From positions 1 to 27,610 of the IMG/VR virus record IMGVR_UViG_3300006920_000183: 27,610 bases of DNA; one strand, written 5' to 3'. Origin of the DNA: a virus. The position numbers were made by a program, and so were the translations under genes. The stretch's first letter is position 1; the number at the start of each line of letters is the position of its first letter. Under the pieces are notes generated by a model. The model was given only the letters and a program-made list of their open reading frames with translations. It did not search any database and was not told the DNA's origin. Of the stretch, positions 7,516 through 14,104 are shown in pieces.

Positions 7516-7968
7516 ATGGCAGATAATGTAATTGACGTAACAGGTAAATCTCGCTGGGCTAAGGTATCCGATGTCATCTACGACAAAGGGTCTAGTGTAG
7601 CAGAGGGTGCGAAGTATGACTATGCCCCAGCCTGTACCATCGAGGTCATCCTTGACCAAGCCGAACTCAAAGAGGTGAAGGCCAAGAACCCTGACGTCAA
7701 GCCCGGTGTAACGGACGACGGACTATCGGTTAAGTTCCGACGGACCCTAGTCAACGCAACCAACGCAGCGTGGGGAGGTCCACCTGTGGTAGTCGATGGA
7801 GACGGCAACCCATGGCCACCTGAGAAGAAGATCGGTGATGACTCAACAGTACGTGTCGCCGCCGAGGTATACGATACCAAGTTCGGTAAGCGTATGCGAC
7901 TGATGAAGGTCATGGTGCTTGAGTTTGTCGAGGCAGAGACGGAGGATGAACCAGAGCTACCGTTCTAA
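7516..7968 (+). CDS. Single-stranded DNA-binding protein (T7 gp2.5-like)
   Basis: AAGGA at 7505-7509 precedes the ATG. The 150-aa product has the layout of a phage SSB: an OB-like beta-rich core with aromatic residues (Trp14, Tyr22, Phe74, Trp86), a loop rich in Gly/Pro (87-104), and an acidic tail of about twelve residues ending in Phe (EDEPELPF). In T7 gp2.5 such a tail competes with DNA and docks on the polymerase and helicase. The gene has its own promoter, in keeping with need for a large amount of the protein. Assignment rests on size, tail and place in the replication block, not on a single diagnostic motif. Confidence 0.75.
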   Translation: MADNVIDVTGKSRWAKVSDVIYDKGSSVAEGAKYDYAPACTIEVILDQAELKEVKAKNPDVKPGVTDDGLSVKFRRTLVNATNAAWGGPPVVVDGDGNPWPPEKKIGDDSTVRVAAEVYDTKFGKRMRLMKVMVLEFVEAETEDEPELPF

Positions 7969-7970
7969 TA

Positions 7971-8104
7971 TGACAGACTAACCCACGTTACCTGTCAGAT
8001 ACGACCACCGGGCTAATCGTTGAGCACATTGTATGTGTGATCCCGGTGTCGGGGACTACTCAGATTGAAACACCGAGCTTCTGCAGCAGGCGTCGGGCGT
8101 CCCC
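7971..8104 (+). ncRNA. Structured noncoding region with three stem-loops
   Basis: The 156 bases between the SSB stop and the next start contain no gene. They hold three consecutive potential stem-loops. The first pairs TGACAG (7971-7976) with CTGTCA (7992-7997) and TAAC (7979-7982) with GTTA (7987-7990). The second pairs CACCGGG (8006-8012) with CCCGGTG (8042-8048), with CACAT/ATGTG (8025-8029/8033-8037) inside. The third pairs GGGGAC (8051-8056) with GTCCCC (8099-8104), with CCGA/TCGG (8073-8076/8093-8096) inside. None is followed by a T tract, so they are not simple terminators. They could be an RNase processing site, a leader that controls the 92-aa gene, or a small RNA. Confidence 0.45.
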
Positions 8105-8124
8105 ACCTAACAAAGGAAGAGCCA

Positions 8125-8403
8125 ATGAGCCTCTACATAGACATCCGATTGAACAGCACAGTGATAGCTACCGCGGCTATCGTTAACACCTCAGACCTAG
8201 CGGACACATCAGATTACATTGCATCGGTTACAGAGAACGGCAACGCAGCAATGGGTATCCCCACCATCAACCAAGCATGGTCACTAAGGAATCACAACCG
8301 CAACCAGAGTGTCTGGGCGTTGGTGGAGACAGTGGCTAGTGGTGCAGCGTACCTCTCCCGAATAACTAAGGACAAGGAGGCATCAGAGAATGCCAGCACT
8401 TAA
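8125..8403 (+). CDS. Hypothetical protein (92 aa)
   Basis: AAAGGAAGAG at 8113-8121 fixes ATG 8125; the longer frame from 8065 runs back into the stem-loop region and lacks a ribosome site. The product starts with an amphipathic strand (Ile/Leu alternating, 4-20), has a polar asparagine-rich centre and a helical C-terminus. No family recognised and no catalytic motif seen. It overlaps the nuclease start by 14 bases, and that nuclease's AAGGAGG lies within it, so the two are likely made together. Confidence 0.65.
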   Translation: MSLYIDIRLNSTVIATAAIVNTSDLADTSDYIASVTENGNAAMGIPTINQAWSLRNHNRNQSVWALVETVASGAAYLSRITKDKEASENAST

Positions 8404-9307
8404 GAGTATCGACACACTCGTCGAAGATATTTACACAGTCATCCGTACCAAGGGAGGATGGGATGAAACCGTTAGTGAATTCATGGGACGAGGATTGTCT
8501 GACATACTTAAGCAACGGTTCGAAGGAGACCCTGAAGAAAGAGCGGGGTCTCTGCGAATGTCAAACATGGGTACTCCATGCCCTCGGAAGCTTTGGTACC
8601 ACCTCCACCGAAATTCTGAAGGTGAAGCTCTACCTGCCCCCGTCCTACTCAAGTTTTTCTACGGAGATCTTATCGAGCTACTCGTCCTCTCGCTCGCCAA
8701 AGCCAGCGGCCATGACGTGGCAGGAATGCAGGATGAACTATCGATCCTTGGCATTAAGGGTCACCGAGACGCAGTTATCGACGGCGTTACAGTTGACGTC
8801 AAATCAGCTGCACCGTTTAGTTTCGAAAAATTTAAGGGCGGACTCAAAAAGGATGACGATGCCTTTGGTTATCTCAGCCAACTATCATCTTATGTCTACG
8901 CAGGACACCAAGCTGATCCGGGACGAGTACACCCCCACCGTGGAGCTTTCTTGGTGATGCAGAAGGTCAACGGAGAGGTGTGCCTTGACCAGCACTGGTT
9001 CGATGAGGAGCTGCAAGGTAAGGAGAAGGAGTACCGTGCCACCATCGCCATGGCAGCAGAGGACAGGCCACCAGCACGAGGGTTCAACCCCATCCGTGAC
9101 CCGGCCAATGCCAAGGCAGCCACGGACAACGGTAACAGGGTGCTTCCTCTGAACTGTAGCTACTGCGACTTCAAGACTGTATGTCACCCATCACTGCGTA
9201 CGTTCCTGTACTATGGTGGTAAGCCCAAGTTCTTCACGACTGTAGCTAAGCTACCCAAAGCAACGGAGGTAACCCCCTCCTTTGATAACTGTCCGAGCTG
9301 TAAATGA
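8390..9307 (+). CDS. PD-(D/E)XK exonuclease with Cas4/AddB-type iron-sulfur cysteines
   Basis: The RecB/Cas4-like nuclease core is seen as GHRDAVIDG (124-132) followed by VDVKSA (135-140), giving Asp127 and Asp136-x-Lys138 as metal and catalytic residues, and GYLSQLSSY (160-168), the Q-x3-Y motif. Four cysteines, Cys64 (TPCPRKLWY) and Cys256, Cys259, Cys265 (spacing C-x2-C-x5-C), match the 4Fe-4S arrangement of Cas4 and AddB nucleases. Two more cysteines end the protein. The likely role is 5'-3' resection for recombination or host DNA breakdown, taking the place of T7 gp6 exonuclease. AAGGAGG at 8374-8380 sets the start. The first 500 bases have codon use unlike their surroundings. Confidence 0.85.
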   Translation: MPALKSIDTLVEDIYTVIRTKGGWDETVSEFMGRGLSDILKQRFEGDPEERAGSLRMSNMGTPCPRKLWYHLHRNSEGEALPAPVLLKFFYGDLIELLVLSLAKASGHDVAGMQDELSILGIKGHRDAVIDGVTVDVKSAAPFSFEKFKGGLKKDDDAFGYLSQLSSYVYAGHQADPGRVHPHRGAFLVMQKVNGEVCLDQHWFDEELQGKEKEYRATIAMAAEDRPPARGFNPIRDPANAKAATDNGNRVLPLNCSYCDFKTVCHPSLRTFLYYGGKPKFFTTVAKLPKATEVTPSFDNCPSCK

Positions 9308-9645
9308 AACCCAGTTCAGCCAAAGCCAAGGGGCGTAAGCTCCAGCAATGGGTTCGTGATCATCTACTCTCTCTAGCCGAGCACCTAGAGACTGATGATA
9401 TACGAAGCACTTCGATGGGGGCAGGCGGGGAGGATGTACAACTTTCTCCTGCAGCCCGTCGTCTCTTCCCTGTCTCCATCGAGTGCAAGAACCTAGCCCG
9501 CTTCGCCGGGTACACCCTGTACGATCAGGCTGTGGCTAACTGTCCGAAGGGGGCAGAGCCACTGGTTGTGGTCAAAGCAAACAACCGTAGCCCACTAGTG
9601 ATGGTGGACGCGGAGTACTTCTTCGAAAGGTATCGCAATGAGTAA
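9304..9645 (+). CDS. Small PD-(D/E)XK nuclease, resolvase-like
   Basis: A 113-aa protein starting in an ATGA overlap with the exonuclease gene. It has a basic helix with KGRKLQQWVRD (9-19), then GAGGEDVQLS (39-48) and IECKN (59-63); Asp44 and Glu60-x-Lys62 form a typical PD-(D/E)XK active site. Similar short nucleases of marine podoviruses, as far as I recall, are labelled endonuclease or Holliday junction resolvase. It may do the work of T7 gp3, cutting branched DNA before packaging or degrading host DNA. The exact substrate is not readable from sequence. Confidence 0.75.
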   Translation: MKPSSAKAKGRKLQQWVRDHLLSLAEHLETDDIRSTSMGAGGEDVQLSPAARRLFPVSIECKNLARFAGYTLYDQAVANCPKGAEPLVVVKANNRSPLVMVDAEYFFERYRNE

Positions 9646-10408
9646 GACATTCTTGGTAGTGCCAGACCAACACGCACACCCTGACTACAACAACGATCGT
9701 GCCGACTACCTCGGCGAGTTCATCAAGGACCTCAAGCCCCACGTGGTGGTGAACATAGGGGACGCAGCAGACCTAGCCTCCCTCTCCACCTTCGACAAGG
9801 GCAAGGCATCCTTCCATGCACGTAACTATGAGAAGGACATCGTGTCACATCTTGACTTCCAAGAGAGAATGTGGGCACCCATTCGTAAGTCTAAGAGGAA
9901 GCAGCCCTACCGCATTGTGTTGGAAGGCAACCACGAGCACCGTATCAAACGTGTCCTTGAGTCATCAGGTGAGATGGCCGGCGATCGCTTCGGTGTTAGC
10001 TTCCGCAACCTAGACTTCGACTCGTACTACCACGAGGTGATCGAGTACAACGGTGGCACACCGGGCATCCGTACGATGGAGGGCATCGACTTCGCCCACT
10101 TCTTTATCAGTGGTGTGATGGGCCGACCTATCGGTGGCATACACCATGCTGCCTCCCTCGTGACCAAGAACTTCACCAGCTCTGTGTGTGGACACAGCCA
10201 CACAGCTGACCTATCTGTACGTACAACACCAACAGGTAAGAAGCTGTTCGGTCTAGTGTCTGGTGTCTATCAGGACTACAACTCTGATTGGGCAGGACAC
10301 ATCAATGACCTATGGTGGCGTGGACTGGTGGTCCTTCGTGACGTAGAGGATGGTTACTTCAACCCTCAGTTCATTGGCATCGACGCCTTGAAGAGAGAGT
10401 ATGGCTGA
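9638..10408 (+). CDS. Calcineurin-like metallophosphoesterase
   Basis: All metal-binding motifs of the family are present in order: D10-x-H12 (PDQH), GD at 41-42 (NIGDAAD), GNHE (97-100) and GHSH (185-188). The 256-aa length is typical for the stand-alone phage form. Members hydrolyse phosphomono- or diesters, including DNA ends and cyclic nucleotides; the substrate here is unknown. Its place right after two nucleases suggests a part in DNA end processing or nucleotide recycling. The start overlaps the nuclease end by 8 bases. Confidence 0.88.
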   Translation: MSKTFLVVPDQHAHPDYNNDRADYLGEFIKDLKPHVVVNIGDAADLASLSTFDKGKASFHARNYEKDIVSHLDFQERMWAPIRKSKRKQPYRIVLEGNHEHRIKRVLESSGEMAGDRFGVSFRNLDFDSYYHEVIEYNGGTPGIRTMEGIDFAHFFISGVMGRPIGGIHHAASLVTKNFTSSVCGHSHTADLSVRTTPTGKKLFGLVSGVYQDYNSDWAGHINDLWWRGLVVLRDVEDGYFNPQFIGIDALKREYG

Positions 10409-10569
10409 TGTATGAACAGTGGGTAATGCGTGTACGTGCTGAGTTTGAACGAACCCTGTACGCTGCAGGGTTTATTCCAGAGGCGGTGGTAGACTACGTG
10501 TCCATCCTCTCTGACACACTAGACACAGCCTACCAGTATGGAAAGAATGAAAATGCAGAAGAGGATTGA
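10408..10569 (+). CDS. Small protein (53 aa)
   Basis: The ATG overlaps the TGA of the metallophosphoesterase (TGATG). The 53-aa product is mostly helical by eye, with aromatic residues in the first half and an acidic end (NENAEED). No family recognised. Exact junctions on both sides and absence of any other frame in this interval support it as a gene. Confidence 0.6.
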   Translation: MYEQWVMRVRAEFERTLYAAGFIPEAVVDYVSILSDTLDTAYQYGKNENAEED

Positions 10570-10705
10570 GATGTTGGCACTGAGCTATGGACTTGATAAC
10601 TTGTGTGCTGAGAACGACATCGACCCTGCCGTGATCGTACGGTGGTTGGTGGACGAGGGTCATGTTGACCTAGCAGATTACTTTGATGACGGGGAAGATG
10701 AATGA
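10553..10705 (+). CDS. Small acidic protein (50 aa, start uncertain)
   Basis: Starts at ATG 10553 (with GGAAAG at 10540-10545 as ribosome site) or ATG 10571 (AGAGG at 10559-10563). The product is a short helical, acidic protein ending DDGEDE. No family recognised. Its stop overlaps the RNR start in an ATGA junction, and it overlaps the 53-aa gene at its other end, so it lies inside a tightly coupled chain. Confidence 0.55.
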   Translation: MQKRIEMLALSYGLDNLCAENDIDPAVIVRWLVDEGHVDLADYFDDGEDE

Positions 10706-12483
10706 CTGAGACAGTATTCCGTACACCCATAGCGGAACAGATATGGGAACAGAAGTACCGGATGAAAGAGTTCGACGGTACACCGATCGACCTGACAGTA
10801 CAGGACACATGGCGACGCATCGCTGGTGCACTGGCTAAGGCAGAGAAACCACAGGATCAAGACCATTGGGAAGAAGAGTTCTACAATGTCTTGGCTGACT
10901 TCAAGTTCATACCAGCAGGCCGCATAGTAGCAGGCGCAGGGTCAGAACGTGACGTCACTCTATTCAACTGCTTCGTCATGGGCACCATACCTGACAACAT
11001 GGGTGGTATCTTCGAGATGCTTAAGGAAGCAGCACTCACCATGCAACAGGGTGGTGGCATTGGCTACGACTTCTCTACCATCAGGCCCAAGGGCGCTGAG
11101 GTTAAGGGCGTAGCAGCAGATGCATCAGGTCCACTCACCTTCATGGATGTGTGGGATGCCATGTGTAAGACGATCATGTCAGCAGGCTCACGCCGCGGTG
11201 CTATGATGGCTACCATGCGGTGTGATCACCCAGACATCGTTGAGTTCATCGACGCCAAGTCCGACCCTACTCGTCTCCGTCACTTCAATGTCTCTGTCCT
11301 AATCACTGACAACTTCATGAAGGCTATGCAGGACGACACGTCCTTCGATCTTGTCTTCGAGGGCAAGGTGTACAAGACAGTCATGGCACGGTGGCTATGG
11401 GATAAGATTATGATGGCTACCTACGCTCACGCTGAGCCGGGTGTTATCTTCATTGACCGTATCAACGAGATGAACAACCTCAACTACATGGAGACCATTG
11501 CGTCTACGAACCCATGTGGTGAGCAGCCACTACCACCCTACGGTGCATGTCTGCTTGGGTCCATCAACCTATGTGCCCTGCTTAGGGACGACTGGTCTGG
11601 CCTTGACTTGAATGCCTTGTTCCATACTGTCCGTACAGCAGTACGTATGCTGGACAACGTGGTCGATGTGTCTAAGTTTCCTCTCTTTGAACAGGAGATG
11701 GAAGCAAAGGCCAAGCGTCGTATCGGACTGGGTATCACAGGATGGGCGTCATGCCTAGCTCTAATGGGTATCAAGTACGGTAGCTCTGAAGCGGTAGAGA
11801 AGACAGACCTTCTCCTTCAGGCTATCACCGAGGTGGCGTACAGGACATCGGTCGACTTGGCTATGGAGAAGGGGTCAGCACCTGCTTACCACCCTCGCAT
11901 GTTGGACAGTGGGTTCATGCAAAACATAGGCGAGATGACTAGGTTCCTTATCCAAGGGAATGGCATCCGTAACATGCTGCTTACTTCGATCGCTCCCACT
12001 GGTACCATCAGCCTCTACGCTGGTAACGTATCATCAGGGATCGAACCAATCTTCGCTATGTCATACACAAGGAAGGTACTAGAGAAGGATGGGAGTAAGA
12101 GAGAAGAACGGGTGGAAGACTATGCAGCAAGGAAGTGGCGAGAACGCCACGGTGATGCACCATACCCTGAGTCGTTTGTCACTGCGCAGACTCTACTACC
12201 TGCGGAGCATGTCGGTATGCAAGCTGCTGCGCAGAGGTGGATCGACTCTTCTATCTCGAAGACGGTGAACCTACCGGAGGACATCTCCTTCACTGAGTTC
12301 AAGGACGTGTATGCCCTAGCCTACAACTTGGGTTGTAAGGGGTGCACAACGTACCGACCCAATGCAGTAACAGGGTCAGTCCTCACTGTTGATGAGATGA
12401 CACCCAATGAAACACTCGAAGACGGAGCCTGTCGCCTTGAGTATGATGAGAACACAGGCCAACTAATAAGGAGCTGCGAATGA
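10702..12483 (+). CDS. nrdJ: Class II (adenosylcobalamin-dependent) ribonucleotide reductase
   Basis: Makes deoxynucleotides from ribonucleotides for phage DNA synthesis. The radical-site motif is N270-P-C272-G-E274 and the redox pair is Cys90 (LFNC) with Cys283 (GACLLGSINL); the 11-residue gap between Cys272 and Cys283 fits the monomeric class II type, as do TSIAPTGTIS, GCKGCTTYRPN near the C-terminus and the lack of any neighbouring small-subunit gene. The C-terminus ends Ser-Cys-Glu with one cysteine rather than the usual CxxC pair, so regeneration of the active site may differ. The enzyme needs B12 from the host. The ATGA overlap with the preceding gene suggests coupled translation. Confidence 0.93.
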   Translation: MTETVFRTPIAEQIWEQKYRMKEFDGTPIDLTVQDTWRRIAGALAKAEKPQDQDHWEEEFYNVLADFKFIPAGRIVAGAGSERDVTLFNCFVMGTIPDNMGGIFEMLKEAALTMQQGGGIGYDFSTIRPKGAEVKGVAADASGPLTFMDVWDAMCKTIMSAGSRRGAMMATMRCDHPDIVEFIDAKSDPTRLRHFNVSVLITDNFMKAMQDDTSFDLVFEGKVYKTVMARWLWDKIMMATYAHAEPGVIFIDRINEMNNLNYMETIASTNPCGEQPLPPYGACLLGSINLCALLRDDWSGLDLNALFHTVRTAVRMLDNVVDVSKFPLFEQEMEAKAKRRIGLGITGWASCLALMGIKYGSSEAVEKTDLLLQAITEVAYRTSVDLAMEKGSAPAYHPRMLDSGFMQNIGEMTRFLIQGNGIRNMLLTSIAPTGTISLYAGNVSSGIEPIFAMSYTRKVLEKDGSKREERVEDYAARKWRERHGDAPYPESFVTAQTLLPAEHVGMQAAAQRWIDSSISKTVNLPEDISFTEFKDVYALAYNLGCKGCTTYRPNAVTGSVLTVDEMTPNETLEDGACRLEYDENTGQLIRSCE

Positions 12484-12689
12484 AACGCATCCGATACGAA
12501 CTATCCTACTACTTCCTAGACTGGGGCCTACGAATGATCCCCGACCCGTGGGTACGAATGAGGTTCGAGCAAGCAGTGACCATCGCCGGAGAGACGGTAG
12601 CATGGGAAGCACAACAAGTAATGGAAGGAGCCGAGGATGGCACTGAACGATCCGTATTCAAGTCAGGACGATCTGAGACGCTACACTGA
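12480..12689 (+). CDS. Small hypothetical protein (69 aa)
   Basis: AAGGAG lies just upstream within the RNR end (about 12468-12473) and the ATG overlaps the RNR stop (ATGA). The N-terminal half is basic and rich in Tyr/Trp/Phe; the centre is helical. No family recognised. Its last 53 bases overlap the DUF3310 gene. Confidence 0.6.
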   Translation: MKRIRYELSYYFLDWGLRMIPDPWVRMRFEQAVTIAGETVAWEAQQVMEGAEDGTERSVFKSGRSETLH

Positions 12690-12993
12690 CGTAGCTTGGG
12701 ACGCAGATAAGAGGTGCTACGTGGAGGACGCTGGCACACCCCACGTCCCTCCAGCACCCCGATCAGCCGTTTGCCGCGCAGTGCCCTCGGCACACGATAA
12801 ACAAGTAGGAGGAGACCACTACAAGACCTTGGCTATCCAGCCCATTGATTACGTCCGACAGAATAACCTCGGTTGGTACGAGGGTAACATCGTCAAGTAC
12901 GTGACAAGACACAAGCAGAAGGGAGAGGCCGCAGACATCGAGAAGGTCATCCACTACGCAGAACTAATCTTAGAGGAGTACAACAATGCTTAA
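12637..12993 (+). CDS. DUF3310 family protein
   Basis: The C-terminal 65 residues show the DUF3310 pattern: GGDHYK (58-63), IQPIDYV (67-73), GNIVKYVTRHKQKG (83-96) and a helix ending HYAELILEEY. The domain is common in phages and, as I recall, is found in T7 gp1.7, a nucleoside monophosphate kinase-like protein; whether this one has such activity is not known. The first 50 residues are a proline-rich, probably unfolded lead. GGAAGGAG at 12623-12630 fixes the start. Position after RNR suits a nucleotide-metabolism role. Confidence 0.8.
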   Translation: MALNDPYSSQDDLRRYTDVAWDADKRCYVEDAGTPHVPPAPRSAVCRAVPSAHDKQVGGDHYKTLAIQPIDYVRQNNLGWYEGNIVKYVTRHKQKGEAADIEKVIHYAELILEEYNNA

Positions 12994-13741
12994 GAGTATC
13001 GTAACATTCATTGCCCTGACCCTAGCCACAACGGCTGGGGCATGGGAGCTGGGTGCCATGAACAGGCACATTGATCAGACGAACTTCATCGTAGGTAACG
13101 GGTGCTCAGGTACCCTGATCAACATCAAGGAGCGACTGATCCTCACCAACCACCACTGCATTGCCGGTGCTATCAAGTGGCGCATGCATGAGAACAGTGA
13201 CGGTACCTCTACGAGGGTGGCGGATAACCTGCCTATCCCTGTGTACCAGAGGTTCTACGAGGGTCACACGTTGCAGTCCTCAAGCCAGTACATCACCAAC
13301 CTAGTAGCATGGGATGTCGACCTTGACCTAGCCCTGCTACAGTTCAAGCAAGAGTCGATCCCCTTCTCCTTGCAGGCTACCATCAGCCAAGAGCCAGTGA
13401 TCCGCGGCGAGACAGCGTGGGTTGTAGGCAACCCTATGATGATGGAGAACACGGTGATGAAGGGCATCATCTCCTCAGTGAACCGACTCATCAAGGTGGG
13501 TGCACGAGAAATCCCCTACCTCCAAGTGGACGCAGGGGTGACCGGTGGTAACTCCGGTGGTTCAATGTACAACGACGATGGTATCTTCATCGGTGTACCG
13601 GGGGCAGCAGCACGAGGTACAGTAATTGGTTTGGCCATTCCGGCTGACTTTGTAATCAACTTCCTTGACGAGTTCTGTCGTACCAACGCTTACGATCCAA
13701 CCGCACCATCATACGATGAGTGCATCAACCCGGAGGAGTAG
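12986..13741 (+). CDS. Exported trypsin-like serine protease
   Basis: A signal peptide is plain: Lys3, a hydrophobic run 5-16 and a cleavage site near TAGA|WE (19/20). The mature part is a chymotrypsin-fold protease with the full triad: His57 in TNHHC, Asp114 in DLDLALL and Ser190 in GGNSGG. Cys40 and Cys58 sit where chymotrypsin has its Cys42-Cys58 bridge, and Cys231/Cys246 could form another, both consistent with an oxidising compartment. No PDZ domain follows, unlike HtrA/Deg. It would act in the periplasm or outside the cell. GAGGAG just upstream (about 12974-12979) is its ribosome site, and the start overlaps DUF3310. Its target is unknown. Confidence 0.88.
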   Translation: MLKSIVTFIALTLATTAGAWELGAMNRHIDQTNFIVGNGCSGTLINIKERLILTNHHCIAGAIKWRMHENSDGTSTRVADNLPIPVYQRFYEGHTLQSSSQYITNLVAWDVDLDLALLQFKQESIPFSLQATISQEPVIRGETAWVVGNPMMMENTVMKGIISSVNRLIKVGAREIPYLQVDAGVTGGNSGGSMYNDDGIFIGVPGAAARGTVIGLAIPADFVINFLDEFCRTNAYDPTAPSYDECINPEE

Positions 13742-13743
13742 TA

Positions 13744-13806
13744 ATGGAAGACACACTGATCGGCATCATCTTCCTTACATGGACAATGGTGTGGGCCTAT
13801 GGATAA
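13744..13806 (+). CDS. Tiny membrane peptide (20 aa)
   Basis: GGAGGAG at 13732-13738 is placed well for the ATG at 13744, two bases after the protease stop. The 20-aa peptide is almost one membrane-crossing segment, with an acidic N-terminus (Glu2, Asp3). Its strong ribosome site is the main reason to believe it is made. Function unknown; it could partner the protease or the next membrane peptide. Confidence 0.45.
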   Translation: MEDTLIGIIFLTWTMVWAYG

Positions 13807-13909
13807 GGACCTGAAGAGGCTCCTACTCCTACCACTCCTAGTGATTGTGTTTGTAACGGTGGGTACCCTAGGGATGAACTACTTCTTCCCACGAGTACCC
13901 TTCTGGTAA
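13799..13909 (+). CDS. Small membrane protein (36 aa)
   Basis: The ATG at 13799 overlaps the end of the 20-aa peptide by 8 bases. The product has a charged N-terminus (DKDLKR), a hydrophobic run of about 20 residues (8-26) and an aromatic end (NYFFPRVPFW). It is the last gene before the terminator. It has no clear ribosome site of its own, so it is probably coupled to the peptide before it. Function unknown. Confidence 0.45.
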   Translation: MDKDLKRLLLLPLLVIVFVTVGTLGMNYFFPRVPFW

Positions 13910-13913
13910 CGAA

Positions 13914-13950
13914 AAACCCCCTGTGCCTCACGGTGCAGGGGGTTTCTTTT
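13914..13950. terminator. Bidirectional rho-independent terminator between the two arms
   Basis: AAACCCCCTGTGCC (13914-13927) pairs with GGTGCAGGGGGTTT (13932-13945) around a TCAC loop, with two G-T pairs. A TTTCTTTT run follows on the plus strand and an A run (13912-13916) gives a U tract on the minus strand. It lies between converging genes, so it can stop transcripts from both sides; its right end touches the stop codon of the last minus-strand gene. Confidence 0.9.
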
Positions 13951-14104
13951 ATCGTTTCTTCTTGTGCATGTTGAGCAGTAGATCACCAGCCTTAGCGCCT
14001 GCCCTCTTACCGGGGCCACCAGTGAGGGCATCCTTGATCCCTCCCAGTAGTTTCATTGCCTTACTGTTGACCTTCTTGAATGAAGCAGATGATTTAGCTC
14101 CCAT
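13949..14104 (-). CDS. Small basic protein (51 aa)
   Basis: The last gene of the minus-strand arm. AAGGAAAG precedes the ATG, which overlaps the previous stop by one base (TAATG). The protein is lysine-rich at both ends with a glycine-rich centre (GGIKD..TGGPGK) and ends in four basic residues after Met-His. No family recognised. A nucleic-acid- or membrane-contacting role is possible from charge alone. Confidence 0.6.
   Translation of the reverse strand: MGAKSSASFKKVNSKAMKLLGGIKDALTGGPGKRAGAKAGDLLLNMHKKKR

Noticed and set aside
8463-8957. 164-codon frame inside the iron-sulfur nuclease gene
   Set aside because: It is out of frame with a gene whose motifs span this stretch; composition is low-quality (Ser/Leu-rich) and there is no ribosome site.
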